From contig NZ_JAGOBJ010000002.1 in the NCBI RefSeq assembly GCF_017983445.1, positions 333,469 through 397,468 on the forward strand: 64,000 nt of DNA, given 5' to 3'. Position 1 is the first letter of the stretch, and each line of letters starts with the position of its first letter. Made by a program: the position numbers and the translations under genes. Shown piece by piece: positions 34,937 through 43,949 of this stretch. The notes below the pieces were generated by a model. It was not told the DNA's origin. It saw nothing but the letters and a program-made list of their open reading frames with translations, and did no database searches. Origin of the DNA: Halomonas sp. (GTDB lineage Bacteria > Pseudomonadota > Gammaproteobacteria > Pseudomonadales > Halomonadaceae).

Positions 34937-35772
34937 GAAGCGCCTAGCTGCTCGACCGCGTGAGTGAATACAGGGGTTAACGGCGCTCGCCATTGATGGG
35001 TAAGCAGTGCATCCGCCCGGGTAACGCCCAGCGACAGCGAGGCAATGGGTAAGCCCAAGGCATGCGCCTCACGGCAAAAACGGTAGCCTGAAAACACCAT
35101 TAACGAAGTGCCTACCGCAAGCACTGCCTGGGCGTTTTTCAGGCCTGCCTCGGCCGCCAGCCGACGCTCTGCCGGTACGACGTCGCCGTAATAGACCACA
35201 TCAGGCTTGAGAATGCCGCCGCAGCGCGGGCAGTCCAATACCTGAAACGTACTGAAATCGGTTTCGAGATCCGCATCGCCGTCCGGGGCGTGCTTGGCAT
35301 CAAGGGCGGCAAAAGCCGGGTTCATGCGCGCCATTTCACTATGCATGGCGTGGCGCATCATCTGGTAATGACAGGTCATGCATTTTACAAGATCCGCCCG
35401 GCCATGCAGATCGACCACCCGCCGAGAGCCTGCTCGCTGATGAAGACGATCAACGTTCTGGGTCACTAACAGCTCAATAAACCCCATCGCTTCAAGCGCC
35501 GCCAGCGCCCGGTGGGCACCACTTACCTGAGCCTCGCGCAAGGCCTTGAACCCGACCAGCGCGCGCGCCCAATAACGCTGACGTACGCTGGGCGATGCCA
35601 TAAAATCACCGTGCTGAACGGGCGGCGGCCGTTTCCACTGGCCGTTGGCATCACGGTAATCAGGGATGCCGCTGTCGGTACTCACACCCGCACCGGTAAT
35701 AACCCACAGTTTTGGATGCTTCTCAATAAAACGGGCCAGTTCATCACCCAGTTGGGCCACACTTTTTTGCAT
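34858..35772 (-). CDS. NAD-dependent protein deacylase (sirtuin)
   Basis: This Sir2-family enzyme of about 304 residues removes acyl groups from lysines using NAD. It has GAGVSTDSGIPDYR, TQNVDRLHQRAGS, DLHGR with the catalytic histidine, and zinc cysteines CMTC and CPRC. The last 27 residues or so are encoded opposite the end of mpg and may be a non-conserved tail. The ATG at 35772 is chosen; a TTG at 35790 has a comparable but weak ribosome-binding site. Confidence 0.92.
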   Translation of the reverse strand: MQKSVAQLGDELARFIEKHPKLWVITGAGVSTDSGIPDYRDANGQWKRPPPVQHGDFMASPSVRQRYWARALVGFKALREAQVSGAHRALAALEAMGFIELLVTQNVDRLHQRAGSRRVVDLHGRADLVKCMTCHYQMMRHAMHSEMARMNPAFAALDAKHAPDGDADLETDFSTFQVLDCPRCGGILKPDVVYYGDVVPAERRLAAEAGLKNAQAVLAVGTSLMVFSGYRFCREAHALGLPIASLSLGVTRADALLTHQWRAPLTPVFTHAVEQLGASQRALDTQGLPSSQNRQGASRSCGSA

Positions 35773-35907
35773 GTTCACGGCCTGCGTCAATGGTTCACTC
35801 TAGGCAATTTTCCACTATCTCGACGATACTGTAGGACAATCAGGGCACATGCAACGGCTAATGCCGTGCACGAAAGCGGTGCCCCACCAGCATTCAAGGA
35901 GCGCCTC

Positions 35908-37080
35908 ATGCAGAGGGATCACGATATTATTATTGTTGGCGGCGGCATGGTAGGTGCTGCGCTAGCTGCCCGGCTGGGCAATGCGGGCTACTCCATCGGG
36001 CTTATTGAACGTGGCGACGCGCCTAAAGAGCCCAGCGGCGACTATGACCTGCGCATCTCATCGCTGAATGCGCGCTCGCTTGCATTTATCAAGCTCAGCG
36101 GCACCGTGCTACCTGAGGATCGCTGCTGCCCGTTCCGGCATATTGATGTCTCCAATCAGGACGGCACCGGCCATAGCGTGTTTTCTGCCGCCGATAGCGA
36201 CATGGAAGACTTCGGCCTGTTTATCGAGAATCGCACGCTCCAATACGCGCTGTGGGAGCGCCTGCAGGAAATCCCCAGCGTTACCTGCTATACCCACAGC
36301 GCCCCGGTTAATACGCTCGCGTCTGGAGAAACGCGAAGCGTCGAGCTCGATAACGGCAAGCTATTGAGTGCACGGCTTGTCGTCGGCGCAGACGGTGCCA
36401 ACTCGACCCTGCGCAAACTGGCCGATATCGACGTTACCCAGCACGATTATCATCAGCGGGCCATGATCATCAACGTGGAAACCGAGCTACCCCAGCAGGA
36501 TGTGAGCTGGCAGGTGTTTACCCCCACTGGCCCGATTGCCATGCTGCCGCTGCCCGGCCATAGAGCATCACTCGTTTGGTATGACACCGATGAGGCCACC
36601 AAAGCCCGCGAGGCGATGGAAGACCATACGTTAAAAACCGCCATCGAAGCGGCCTTCCCCAAGCGCCTGGGCAATCTTATCCGGGTCGTTTCTCACGCAA
36701 GCTTCCCGATCAAGCGCCAGCATGCCCGCCGCTATATCGGTAAGCGCTTGGCGTTAATTGGTGACGCCGCCCACGTGGTGCACCCGCTGGCAGGGCAAGG
36801 CCTGAACATCGGCCTGCACGACGCCGACACCTTGGCAGAGATAGTCATCAAAGGCCGCGATCCGGGCGATTACCTCAACCTGCTCCGCTTCGAGTGCCAA
36901 CGCCGAGCGGCCAACCAGGCGATGATTGCCGCGACCGACAGCTTCCACCACCTGTTCACCGGCGCCAAACCGCTGCGCCAGTTGGGGGATTTAAGCCTAC
37001 ACCTGGCCGAGCGTTTCCCGTTTGCCAAGCGCATGATGATGCAGCAGGCCAATGGGTTGAATCCGTTCAAGATGCGCTAG
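35908..37080 (+). CDS. UbiH/UbiF-family FAD-dependent hydroxylase
   Basis: The 390-residue flavoprotein monooxygenase has IIIVGGGMVGAALAARLGNAG (FAD fold), VVGADGANSTLRK (DG motif) and LIGDAAHVVHPLAGQGLNIGLHD (second FAD motif). The DLRISSLNARSLAFI and LQYALWERL segments resemble UbiF most, suggesting a ring hydroxylation in ubiquinone synthesis, but UbiH, UbiI and UbiF are hard to separate by eye. AAGGAG precedes the ATG. A longer upstream frame overlaps the sirtuin gene and is rejected. Confidence 0.88.
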   Translation: MQRDHDIIIVGGGMVGAALAARLGNAGYSIGLIERGDAPKEPSGDYDLRISSLNARSLAFIKLSGTVLPEDRCCPFRHIDVSNQDGTGHSVFSAADSDMEDFGLFIENRTLQYALWERLQEIPSVTCYTHSAPVNTLASGETRSVELDNGKLLSARLVVGADGANSTLRKLADIDVTQHDYHQRAMIINVETELPQQDVSWQVFTPTGPIAMLPLPGHRASLVWYDTDEATKAREAMEDHTLKTAIEAAFPKRLGNLIRVVSHASFPIKRQHARRYIGKRLALIGDAAHVVHPLAGQGLNIGLHDADTLAEIVIKGRDPGDYLNLLRFECQRRAANQAMIAATDSFHHLFTGAKPLRQLGDLSLHLAERFPFAKRMMMQQANGLNPFKMR

Positions 37081-37114
37081 TAGCTGATACAGCCAGATGT
37101 TTTAGCCGCGAATA

Positions 37115-37140
37115 AGCCAAGCCGCTGAGCTTGGCTTTGT
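37115..37140 (+). terminator. terminator after the ubiF-like gene
   Basis: The stem agccaagc/gcttggct with a 6-base loop is followed by a short T-rich run, 35 bp after the stop codon. The next gene is convergent. Confidence 0.65.
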
Positions 37141-37152
37141 TAAAACCGCTAG

Positions 37153-38100
37153 TTATCCCTTGATACGTTCATTCAAGAACTCACGTATCACCGGGATCAT
37201 CACATCGCCATGGGTTTCCAGTGCAAAGTGCCCCGTGTCGTAAAAGCGAATATCTGCCTCAGGAATATCCCGCTTCCAGGCTTCAGCTCCCGGCGGAAGA
37301 AAGAACGGATCGTGCTTGCCCCACACGGCGAGTAACGGCGGTTGATGCTCACGAAAATAGGCCTGAAATTCGGGATACTTCTCAACGTTGGTTGCGTAGT
37401 CCAGTAACAGGTCGAGCTGAATATCGGCCATCCCCGGTTGAGAGATCTGCGCGCCTTCCAACGTATAGGCATCTGGTGCTACAGCACTGATATCGCTGAC
37501 CCCTTCCAGGTACTGCCATTTGATAGACGCCGGCGTCGGAAAGTCGTTCAGGGCATCACGGTTCGCCTTTGAAGGATTTTCCCAATACGTTTTGATCGGC
37601 TCCCACCCGGTTGAAAGCCCCTCCTCATAAGCATTGCCGTTTTGCGAAATGATCGCAGTGATTTTTGCCGGGTTAGCCACCGCCAAACGCCAGCCAACAG
37701 GCGCACCATAGTCGTGAACGACAATGGCGTAGCGATCAAGCTTCAACTGATCAGTAAATTGGTCAATCGTCTTCGTCAGGTTGGCAAAAGTGTACTCGTA
37801 CTGGCCGCGCGGCGGTGATCGAGTAAAGCCGAACGCTGGCAAATCCGGCGCCACGACGTGATATTCATCGGCAAGCGCCGCAATCACATCGCGCCACATA
37901 TACGATGAGGCAGCAAACCCATGGAGCAGCAATACCGTCGGCGCCGCCGGATCCCCCGCTTCGCGATAAAAGACATCGACATCGCCCACTTTCTCGAAAC
38001 GATAATGAACCTGCTGAGTTGTCGGGCCAGCGCCCTGCCCGGCATTGGCACTCATCGCTTCCTGAATATCGGCAGAGGCCGTTTTGTTTTGCGTTGTCAT
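37153..38100 (-). CDS. alpha/beta hydrolase of the haloalkane dehalogenase / epoxide hydrolase group
   Basis: The 315-residue protein has the oxyanion segment VLLLHGFAASSYMW and a nucleophile elbow IVVHDYGAPVGWRLA, in which the nucleophile position is aspartate instead of serine. Aspartate is typical of dehalogenases and epoxide hydrolases. The late histidine is in DTGHFALETHG. A 35-residue polar N-terminus has no membrane or signal features. It is divergent from a CGNR zinc-finger gene that probably regulates it, with repeated TAACC boxes between them. The substrate is unknown. Confidence 0.85.
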   Translation of the reverse strand: MTTQNKTASADIQEAMSANAGQGAGPTTQQVHYRFEKVGDVDVFYREAGDPAAPTVLLLHGFAASSYMWRDVIAALADEYHVVAPDLPAFGFTRSPPRGQYEYTFANLTKTIDQFTDQLKLDRYAIVVHDYGAPVGWRLAVANPAKITAIISQNGNAYEEGLSTGWEPIKTYWENPSKANRDALNDFPTPASIKWQYLEGVSDISAVAPDAYTLEGAQISQPGMADIQLDLLLDYATNVEKYPEFQAYFREHQPPLLAVWGKHDPFFLPPGAEAWKRDIPEADIRFYDTGHFALETHGDVMIPVIREFLNERIKG

Positions 38101-38111
38101 GGATGACTCCT

Positions 38112-38187
38112 TAGTAACCGTTAATAATTAATTTTGAAGGTTAGTTAAAATAATAGTAACCTGTCAAATTAAATTTTAAAGGTTACC
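38112..38187. promoter_or_regulatory. four TAACC/GGTTA boxes in a divergent promoter
   Basis: The 92-bp spacer carries tagtaacc (38112-38119), aaggtta (38137-38143), tagtaacc (38154-38161) and aaggttacc (38179-38187), in alternating orientation, in an otherwise AT-rich background. They look like binding sites for the divergent CGNR regulator and cover both promoters. Confidence 0.5.
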
Positions 38188-38192
38188 TAAAT

Positions 38193-38765
38193 ATGCCATC
38201 ACACATTACCCCTCCGTTAATCGCAGGCAATCTCGCCATCGATTTCATCAATACGCAGTTTGGCGTAGGGGAAGAGCATCAGGAGTGTCTGGCCGACAGC
38301 AGCAGTGTCATCACCTGGCTTCAACAGGCGGGCGTGCTGTCGGAATACCGTGAAAGCCCACCGTCTGGGCTAGTCCGCCTTGCACGTGAATTGCGTGACA
38401 ACATGCGAGAGCTGCTTATCTCGGCCCAGCAAGGAAGGGGTGCGGATCCCGCAGTGATAAATCACGTGCTGGAACGGGGCTGCCCCCTGGAAAAAATTGA
38501 ATGGCAGCCAGCGGAAGCGGCATTTCAGAAAAAAACCTATCGGCGCAACCTAGAAAGCGAGAGCCTTTTGCAGCCTGTCGCATGGGCGTTAGTTCAGCTG
38601 CTTACCGAAGAAGATGTACAACTCGTTAAAGAGTGCGAAGCCTCGGATTGCATTCTCCTGTTCCACGATCAAACAAAATCTCACCGACGCCGCTGGTGTA
38701 GCATGACGTCTTGCGGAAATAGAATGAAGGCGGCCGCGCACCGGGCTCGAAAAAAGACCGGGTAG
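38193..38765 (+). CDS. CGNR zinc-finger (ABATE domain) regulator
   Basis: This 190-residue protein has an N-terminal ABATE-like domain (NLAIDFINTQFG, DSSSVITWLQQAG) and a C-terminal CGNR zinc finger, with cysteines in CEASDCILLFHD and WCSMTSCGNRMKAAAHRARKK. Members act as transcription factors beside metabolic genes. The divergent hydrolase is the obvious target. Usual family length. Confidence 0.9.
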   Translation: MPSHITPPLIAGNLAIDFINTQFGVGEEHQECLADSSSVITWLQQAGVLSEYRESPPSGLVRLARELRDNMRELLISAQQGRGADPAVINHVLERGCPLEKIEWQPAEAAFQKKTYRRNLESESLLQPVAWALVQLLTEEDVQLVKECEASDCILLFHDQTKSHRRRWCSMTSCGNRMKAAAHRARKKTG

Positions 38766-38892
38766 CCGCACCTTAAAGTAATCAGCAAAACTTGCGCCTT
38801 ATTCGCTTGTCCTATTTATGACAGAAAACGCCTCAAGCGCTTGATCAAGACTGATTTCCCTTCAACTTTTCCCACCGCCGGTGACACTAGCC

Positions 38893-39333
38893 ATGATGAA
38901 AACAGCGTTAGCCCTATCGTTAACCCTATGCACCACGATGCTGATCAGCGGGTGTAATCAAGACACTAATACCACCGCCTCAAACACAGCGGGTGCGGAT
39001 GCAGATACGGTAGCCGAGCAAAGCCAGCCCCCTCATGAGGTGACCGATCAATGGGTAGGCCGCTGGGTCGGCGTGGAAGGGTTAGTCCTGGACGTCAGCC
39101 AGGACGATTCCGCAGGCCCCGGCCATTATCTGCTTGAGATGCAGTACGGCCTGGATGCCGACCAAAGCGGCACATTCGAAGGGCAAGCCACAGACGAAGG
39201 CATAAGCTTCAGCCGCGATGACGGACAACAGTTACTTCGCGCGGGTGACGGCGAAGCCACCGGCTTAAAATGGCTGGCGGAAAAAGAAGACTGCCTGGTA
39301 GTGCAATCCGGTGAAGGGTATTGCCGCGACTGA
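38893..39333 (+). CDS. putative lipoprotein of unknown function
   Basis: This protein of about 146 residues has a signal peptide ending in the lipobox LISGC. A low-complexity Thr/Ala/Asp linker follows, then a small beta-rich domain with WVGRWVGVEGLVLDV and a pair of late cysteines (EDCLVVQSGEGYC). No family was recognised. The ATG at 38893 or 38896 fits the signal peptide; an upstream GTG at 38881 is less likely. It stands alone, followed by a strong hairpin. Confidence 0.7.
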   Translation: MMKTALALSLTLCTTMLISGCNQDTNTTASNTAGADADTVAEQSQPPHEVTDQWVGRWVGVEGLVLDVSQDDSAGPGHYLLEMQYGLDADQSGTFEGQATDEGISFSRDDGQQLLRAGDGEATGLKWLAEKEDCLVVQSGEGYCRD

Positions 39334-39354
39334 TCTGTCCGGCAATCACAAGAA

Positions 39355-39380
39355 GCGGCTACCCGCTTTTGGGTAGCCGC
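39355..39380. terminator. strong hairpin between lipoprotein gene and rnz
   Basis: Ten-base arms gcggctaccc/gggtagccgc surround a 6-base loop between two convergent genes. No clear T tract follows on either strand, so it may be an attenuating or RNA-stabilising hairpin instead of a classical terminator. Confidence 0.55.
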
Positions 39381-39412
39381 CTGCCTGCAAGAATGGTTGA
39401 AACATAAAAAGA

Positions 39413-40375
39413 CTATTCGCCCGCCACTTCCGAAAAGTGGCCCGATTTATCCAGGGTAAATTCGAGAAAGTCCCGCGCTAGGTAAAGCGAGCCCGAATAG
39501 GCGCTCAGGGCTTCTGTGCGGATATCCTCGATGGAAGGCGACGCCTGAGGGTTGAACTGGTAACGGGGGCTAAAGTGCGTCAGCACCAGGTTAGGCAGCG
39601 CGACCGATTCGGCAAAATCAGCAACAAGCCTGGCGTAGCTATGCCCCACATCACCGGCCTTCTGTGCCATCTCTTGGGTATAGGTGGCTTCATGCACCAG
39701 CACTTGAGCACCCGCACATGCGTCAATCAACAACTCAGGCCGGTCATTGTCCCCCGCGATCACCACTTTCCTGGGCTTGTTCTTGAAGATTAAGTAGTCA
39801 GCGCTTTTTAACTGCTCGCCCGCAAACTCAACATCAAACCCTTGCTTCAACTGACCCCACAACGGCCCCCTCGGAATTCCCTTTTGGGTTAGCTTTTCGA
39901 TATCTAAGGCGGCGTCGACGTTTTTTTCTGTGAGCGCATAGGCGTAGCATGCCACCCGATGGGAAAGCCTGAACGTGGCAACCGCCATGTTCGCAAACTC
40001 AACGCTTGGCAGGTCGTCCGAGGCGATAAACTCCAGGGCGAAAGGCAAGCCTAGCTGTGTGGTTTCACAGGTCGCCTCCAACCACGCCTTGATGCCTGCG
40101 GGCGCCACAATGGTAAGCGGCGCTTTACGGCCATTCATCCCCGCACTCGCCAATATACCCGGCAGCCCATAGCAGTGGTCGCCGTGCACGTGGGTAATCA
40201 AGATGGCTTTCAATGAATTAAACGATAGCTTTGTGCGCAAGACCTGATGCTGAGTACCCTCCCCGCAATCGATCAGGTACCAGCCTTTACCCTTGCTCTC
40301 GCGCAAAGCGATCCCGGTGACGTTTCGGCTTTTTGTGGGTACACCGGCGGAGGTGCCGAGGAAAAGTAGGTTCAT
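39413..40375 (-). CDS. rnz: ribonuclease Z
   Basis: The 320-residue metallo-beta-lactamase-fold nuclease processes tRNA 3' ends. It begins [20 protein letters not shown] and has the zinc motif [13 protein letters not shown], the second-metal aspartate in VVIAGDNDRPELL, and late VHEATYTQEMAQKAGDVGHS and LTHFSPRY. All catalytic elements are present, so this copy should be functional. A diverged 5' fragment of another rnz occurs at 51.5-51.9 kb. Confidence 0.94.
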   Translation of the reverse strand: MNLLFLGTSAGVPTKSRNVTGIALRESKGKGWYLIDCGEGTQHQVLRTKLSFNSLKAILITHVHGDHCYGLPGILASAGMNGRKAPLTIVAPAGIKAWLEATCETTQLGLPFALEFIASDDLPSVEFANMAVATFRLSHRVACYAYALTEKNVDAALDIEKLTQKGIPRGPLWGQLKQGFDVEFAGEQLKSADYLIFKNKPRKVVIAGDNDRPELLIDACAGAQVLVHEATYTQEMAQKAGDVGHSYARLVADFAESVALPNLVLTHFSPRYQFNPQASPSIEDIRTEALSAYSGSLYLARDFLEFTLDKSGHFSEVAGE

Positions 40376-40648
40376 ATCGCATCCATGCTCTTGTTAAATA
40401 TTCGTCATCTATTAGCGAGCCTGAAATGCCCATTCAAACTTAACCGCGCTTCCTGATACTCGATCATTGATGCCTGGGAAGACCATAACAATTACATTCC
40501 CCTTCACAGCTCATCCAGCTATCTGCCGCCCGTTGGATATGCTCAAAGGGGGGCAATGACGTGAAGAATTCTTCTGGAGGCAATGGTACTAATCTAGAAG
40601 GAAGGAGAAGGCCATTCAAACCGGCGGATAAGTTTTCAGAAGGCTTTC

Positions 40649-41494
40649 CTAAGGCTTATAACGTGTCAACGCAATGCCGCAAGCGATCAGCCCAGAAGAC
40701 ACAAACCGCCATACGCCGAAGCCTTCTTTCAGAATGATGGTGGAAATAAGCGCCGCGAACAGCACGCTGGTTTCGCGTAGCGCCGAAACCATGCCGAGGG
40801 GCGCGTAAGCCATCGCCCAAACAACGATCCAATACGCACCGACCTGCATTCCACCGCCAGCAATGGCAGGTGCCAGGTTGCCACATATGACTTTTTTTAT
40901 TTCCTTGGCTTTCCACGTCAGGGCAATCGCAAACGTCAGCAAGCCGTTACCGAGCGTCAACAACACCGCAAAGCCGAGTACCGAGCCAGCTTGCCGAGCG
41001 CCCAATCCGCCCACCAGCGTGTAGGAGGCAATAAAAGCGCCCGTACCGAGCGCAAGAAGGATAGCGCGGGGATTTCTGGTAATACCGGTGCTGGTACCAA
41101 ATGCCAGCGACATCACGCCAACTCCAAGAAACAGCACACCGAGTAACGGGAGAAACCCCAACATTTCACCCGCGAACGCGGCAGCACCAAGAGTCACGAG
41201 TAACGGCGCTGAGCCACGTGCGATGGGATAGACCTGGCCAAAATCCCCATAGTGGTAAGCCATGGGCAAACTGAAGTGATAAGCCGTATGAATCAAGATA
41301 GCCAAGCCAAGAAGCGGCCAGCTGGCAGGATCAGGGAGCGATACAAAAGGCAACGCGAGCGCAGAAACCAAACTGCCCAATAAAGTGATCACCGCCATAA
41401 CAGCGATCCTGTCGCCACTCACTTTAACAATCGCATTCCAGCTGGCGTTAAAGATGGCCGCGAGCAATACGATCATGGTTATTTCTAGGCTCAT
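40649..41494 (-). CDS. EamA/DMT-family transporter
   Basis: This 281-residue membrane protein has about ten hydrophobic helices in two repeated halves, typical of the drug/metabolite transporter superfamily. The C-terminal half has YAPLGMVSALRETSVLFAALIS, the EamA signature region. The substrate is unknown. AAGGTGAC precedes the ATG. The 270 bp between it and rnz hold no recognisable gene. Confidence 0.85.
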   Translation of the reverse strand: MSLEITMIVLLAAIFNASWNAIVKVSGDRIAVMAVITLLGSLVSALALPFVSLPDPASWPLLGLAILIHTAYHFSLPMAYHYGDFGQVYPIARGSAPLLVTLGAAAFAGEMLGFLPLLGVLFLGVGVMSLAFGTSTGITRNPRAILLALGTGAFIASYTLVGGLGARQAGSVLGFAVLLTLGNGLLTFAIALTWKAKEIKKVICGNLAPAIAGGGMQVGAYWIVVWAMAYAPLGMVSALRETSVLFAALISTIILKEGFGVWRFVSSGLIACGIALTRYKP

Positions 41495-41757
41495 GTCACC
41501 TTATCCTTGAGCGCCAAGATGCAACGTTAAGAAAAAATAGTTTTCCCAGCATAGCGTAAATCCCTATACCCGTATGTTTTGCTACTTTCCGCCTGCATAC
41601 CGCGTTTCCTTCACCACTGAACCCACACTGTTTTAGCCCCTGCTGCTTGAGCAGGCTAGCAAATGAAATGCGTTCCAAATACGCAAACGCTGACTATGCT
41701 GATTAGGTCGCAACCAGCCGCCTATAACAATCACAACCTCTCAGCAAAGGAAGCCCC

Positions 41758-42960
41758 ATGCGTCGCACACAACTATCCTCTTGCATACAACAGTCCTCTT
41801 TCATGATAGCGGGCCTTGGCCTGCTCATATCCTCACCCCTATGGGCTTGGGACGGCGTCGTCGAGAAGAAAACCTTTGAGCTCGACAGCTTCACGACGCA
41901 AAACAGCAAGACGATCCCCAATGTGACAGTAGGCTGGGAAGCCTACGGCGAACTCAACGAAGCCCGCGATAACGCCATTCTGATCACCCACTTTTTCTCC
42001 GGCACCAGCCACGCAGCGGGTCGCTACGATGCTGACGGTAAACCCACTGGCTACTGGGATTCCATCATTGGCCCCGGCAAAGCATTAGATACTGATGAGT
42101 ACTACATCATCTCCTCGGATACGCTGGTGAACCTCAATGCCAACGATCCTAATGTCACGACCACCGGGCCTGCGTCCATCAATCCGGAAACGGGCGAGCC
42201 CTGGGGTATGGATTTCCCGGTTGTGACCATTCGTGATTTTGTCGAAGTGCAGCGTGCGCTATTAGAGAGCCAAGGTATCGAATCGCTGCATGCGGTGATG
42301 GGCGCTTCCATGGGGGCTCTGCAAGCGATTGAGTGGGCCAGCGCCTATCCGGACCGGGTTGAGCGCTTGATTCCCGTTATTGGCGGCGGCGTTGCCGACC
42401 CCTGGCTGCTGGCCACGCTAAGTTCCTGGGCCGCGCCCATTCGCGTGGACGCCAATTGGAACGAGGGTAACTACTATGACGGCGAACCGCCTACTGATGG
42501 ATTAAAAGAAGCACTTAAACTCGTTACGCTCAATGCCAACCACTGGCAGTGGGCCAACGAAACCTTTAACCGCGACTGGGCCGATGAAGAACGCGACCCC
42601 GCACAGGATATCAGCGCCCGCTACGCCATTGAGCAAACGCTGGATGACATTGCCGCCGCCCGTGCGGAGCTTTCCGATGCCAACCACCTGCTTTATCTCG
42701 TGCGCGCCAACCAAACCTTTATGGCGGGCCACGGCGACTCGTTAGAAGAAGGCCTAGCCGCTATCGAAGCCCCTACTCTCATGCTGTATAGCGAAAACGA
42801 TCTTGTGTTCGCGCCCCAAGGCGTGCGCCGCACCGCCGAGCTGATTGAAGCGGATGGCACTGAAGTAACGCTGGAAACCCTGGAAGGTAATCGCGGCCAC
42901 TTGGATGGCGTGCTATCCATTGACCAAGCGAGTGATACGTTGCGGGCGTTTTTGCAGTAA
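41758..42960 (+). CDS. MetX-like alpha/beta hydrolase with signal peptide
   Basis: This 400-residue protein resembles homoserine O-acetyltransferase (MetX) but has an N-terminal signal peptide (ending SSPLWA), so it is probably periplasmic. The nucleophile is in VMGASMGALQAIEWA; the acid is in LYSENDLVFAPQG and the histidine in GNRGHLDGVL. Export makes a true MetX role unlikely and the substrate unknown. Its last 200 bp and the hairpin behind it are repeated at 44.3-44.5 kb. Confidence 0.87.
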   Translation: MRRTQLSSCIQQSSFMIAGLGLLISSPLWAWDGVVEKKTFELDSFTTQNSKTIPNVTVGWEAYGELNEARDNAILITHFFSGTSHAAGRYDADGKPTGYWDSIIGPGKALDTDEYYIISSDTLVNLNANDPNVTTTGPASINPETGEPWGMDFPVVTIRDFVEVQRALLESQGIESLHAVMGASMGALQAIEWASAYPDRVERLIPVIGGGVADPWLLATLSSWAAPIRVDANWNEGNYYDGEPPTDGLKEALKLVTLNANHWQWANETFNRDWADEERDPAQDISARYAIEQTLDDIAAARAELSDANHLLYLVRANQTFMAGHGDSLEEGLAAIEAPTLMLYSENDLVFAPQGVRRTAELIEADGTEVTLETLEGNRGHLDGVLSIDQASDTLRAFLQ

Positions 42961-42992
42961 GGGGGGGAACGCTGGCTTCTCTGGGAGCCAGC
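42761..42992 (+). repeat. direct repeat copy A (3' end of MetX-like gene plus hairpin)
   Basis: This 232-bp stretch contains the last 66 codons of the hydrolase and the trailing hairpin gctggctt/gagccagc. It matches 44311-44541 with about 22 differences by eye (about 90% identity). The two copies flank two toxin-antitoxin modules in direct orientation. Confidence 0.9.
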
Positions 42993-43020
42993 GCGCTCAC
43001 TCTATAAAGAGGCGGGTTCG

Positions 43021-43293
43021 CTACCGATCCTCATGCAAGCGACCTTCTACATATTTATGAAGGATACTGGCAACAAGCGTTTGGTAAGGAATACCTTCCG
43101 CCAGGGCTTTTTTCTGTAGTCCACGAAGATCTTTGGAAGAAAGCCTGATATTGATGCGAGCATCTTTCTTGAACATCGCATCAGCATACTGCTGATGCCT
43201 CGCATTCCTGTCCTCAATATCGGTCGCTCGCCGCAATTCTCCCGCATCAAATGCATCTAGAATATCTTGCTCTTCTTTATTTAACCTACTCAT
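43021..43293 (-). CDS. ribbon-helix-helix antitoxin
   Basis: The 90-residue protein has a charged N-terminus and a C-terminal ribbon-helix-helix: DARINIRLSSKDLRGLQKKA, then GIPYQTLVASILHKY. This is the CopG/BrnA-like antitoxin form that binds DNA and neutralises the toxin. Its ATG overlaps the end of the upstream toxin gene by 4 bp, which is unusual only in that the toxin comes first. Confidence 0.88.
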   Translation of the reverse strand: MSRLNKEEQDILDAFDAGELRRATDIEDRNARHQQYADAMFKKDARINIRLSSKDLRGLQKKALAEGIPYQTLVASILHKYVEGRLHEDR

Positions 43294-43568
43294 TTTGAAT
43301 CTCCCAAATAGGCTTTTGTTGCTTTCCGGCTCGGAATGATTGTTTTCAGAAAAACCTCATCCTCCGACTCCACAAAAGGCACCAAATAGGCATATCCCTC
43401 TATCTCAATCACATGAATTTGCTGGCCCGGATACCTGTCCTGATTCGGATGCTCGAACGTGTCTAGAATACCCCCAACCGAGATATGCAAAACGACATCC
43501 TCGAAAGAGATATCCCTCTCCTTTTGGAGAAGTCTATTTTTCTCTGGGTTCCATGTGATCGGTTTCAT
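43290..43568 (-). CDS. BrnT-like type II toxin
   Basis: The 92-residue protein has WNPEKNRLLQKERDISFEDVV, HPNQDRYPGQQIHVIEIEGYAYLVPFV and the end LKTIIPSRKATKAYL. This is the RelE-fold BrnT-like toxin family paired with CopG-type antitoxins; such toxins are usually ribonucleases. It forms an overlapping pair with the RHH gene. Confidence 0.87.
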   Translation of the reverse strand: MKPITWNPEKNRLLQKERDISFEDVVLHISVGGILDTFEHPNQDRYPGQQIHVIEIEGYAYLVPFVESEDEVFLKTIIPSRKATKAYLGDSK

Positions 43569-43655
43569 AAGTCAAAGCGTAGCACAATGTATGCCTTTTG
43601 TACTCAATAGCTAACGCTCTTATCGATTCGGCAAAAAACCTTATTCCCATCCTGG

Positions 43656-43949
43656 CTAGGCGGCTTCGAAATCCAAAGGTTGAAGATCGTCCAAATTAAC
43701 TGTGCTGCGAGCCATCCATAAATCATAGGTATCCTGCATTGCCAGCCAGCTCTCCGGGGTACGTCCCAGAACCTTCGACAAACGCAAAGACATTTCAGGG
43801 CTAATGCCGCTCCCCCCTTTCAGCAATCTTGAAAGCGTAGAGGGTGAAACAACCAAACGGGAAGCAAGCTGGCGGGAACTAATGCCAAAGGGCGCTAGAT
43901 AAACCTCCCGAATAAATTCGCCGGGATGCGGTGGGTTATGCATCGTCAT
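43656..43949 (-). CDS. higA: HigA-family antitoxin
   Basis: The 97-residue XRE-type protein starts with the HigA mark HNPPHPGEFIREVYLAPFGIS. The helix-turn-helix is SSRQLASRLVVSPSTLSRLL, and RTPESWLAMQDTYDLW follows. It represses its own operon and binds HigB. It overlaps higB by one base, with the toxin gene first. Confidence 0.93.
   Translation of the reverse strand: MTMHNPPHPGEFIREVYLAPFGISSRQLASRLVVSPSTLSRLLKGGSGISPEMSLRLSKVLGRTPESWLAMQDTYDLWMARSTVNLDDLQPLDFEAA

Noticed and set aside
35512-35907. Upstream extension of the UbiF-like frame
   Set aside because: It overlaps the sirtuin gene on the other strand. AAGGAG and the FAD fold both place the start at 35908.
41496-41678. 60-codon frame between the DMT transporter and MetX-like genes
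   Set aside because: No ribosome-binding site or recognisable motif; spacer-like composition.
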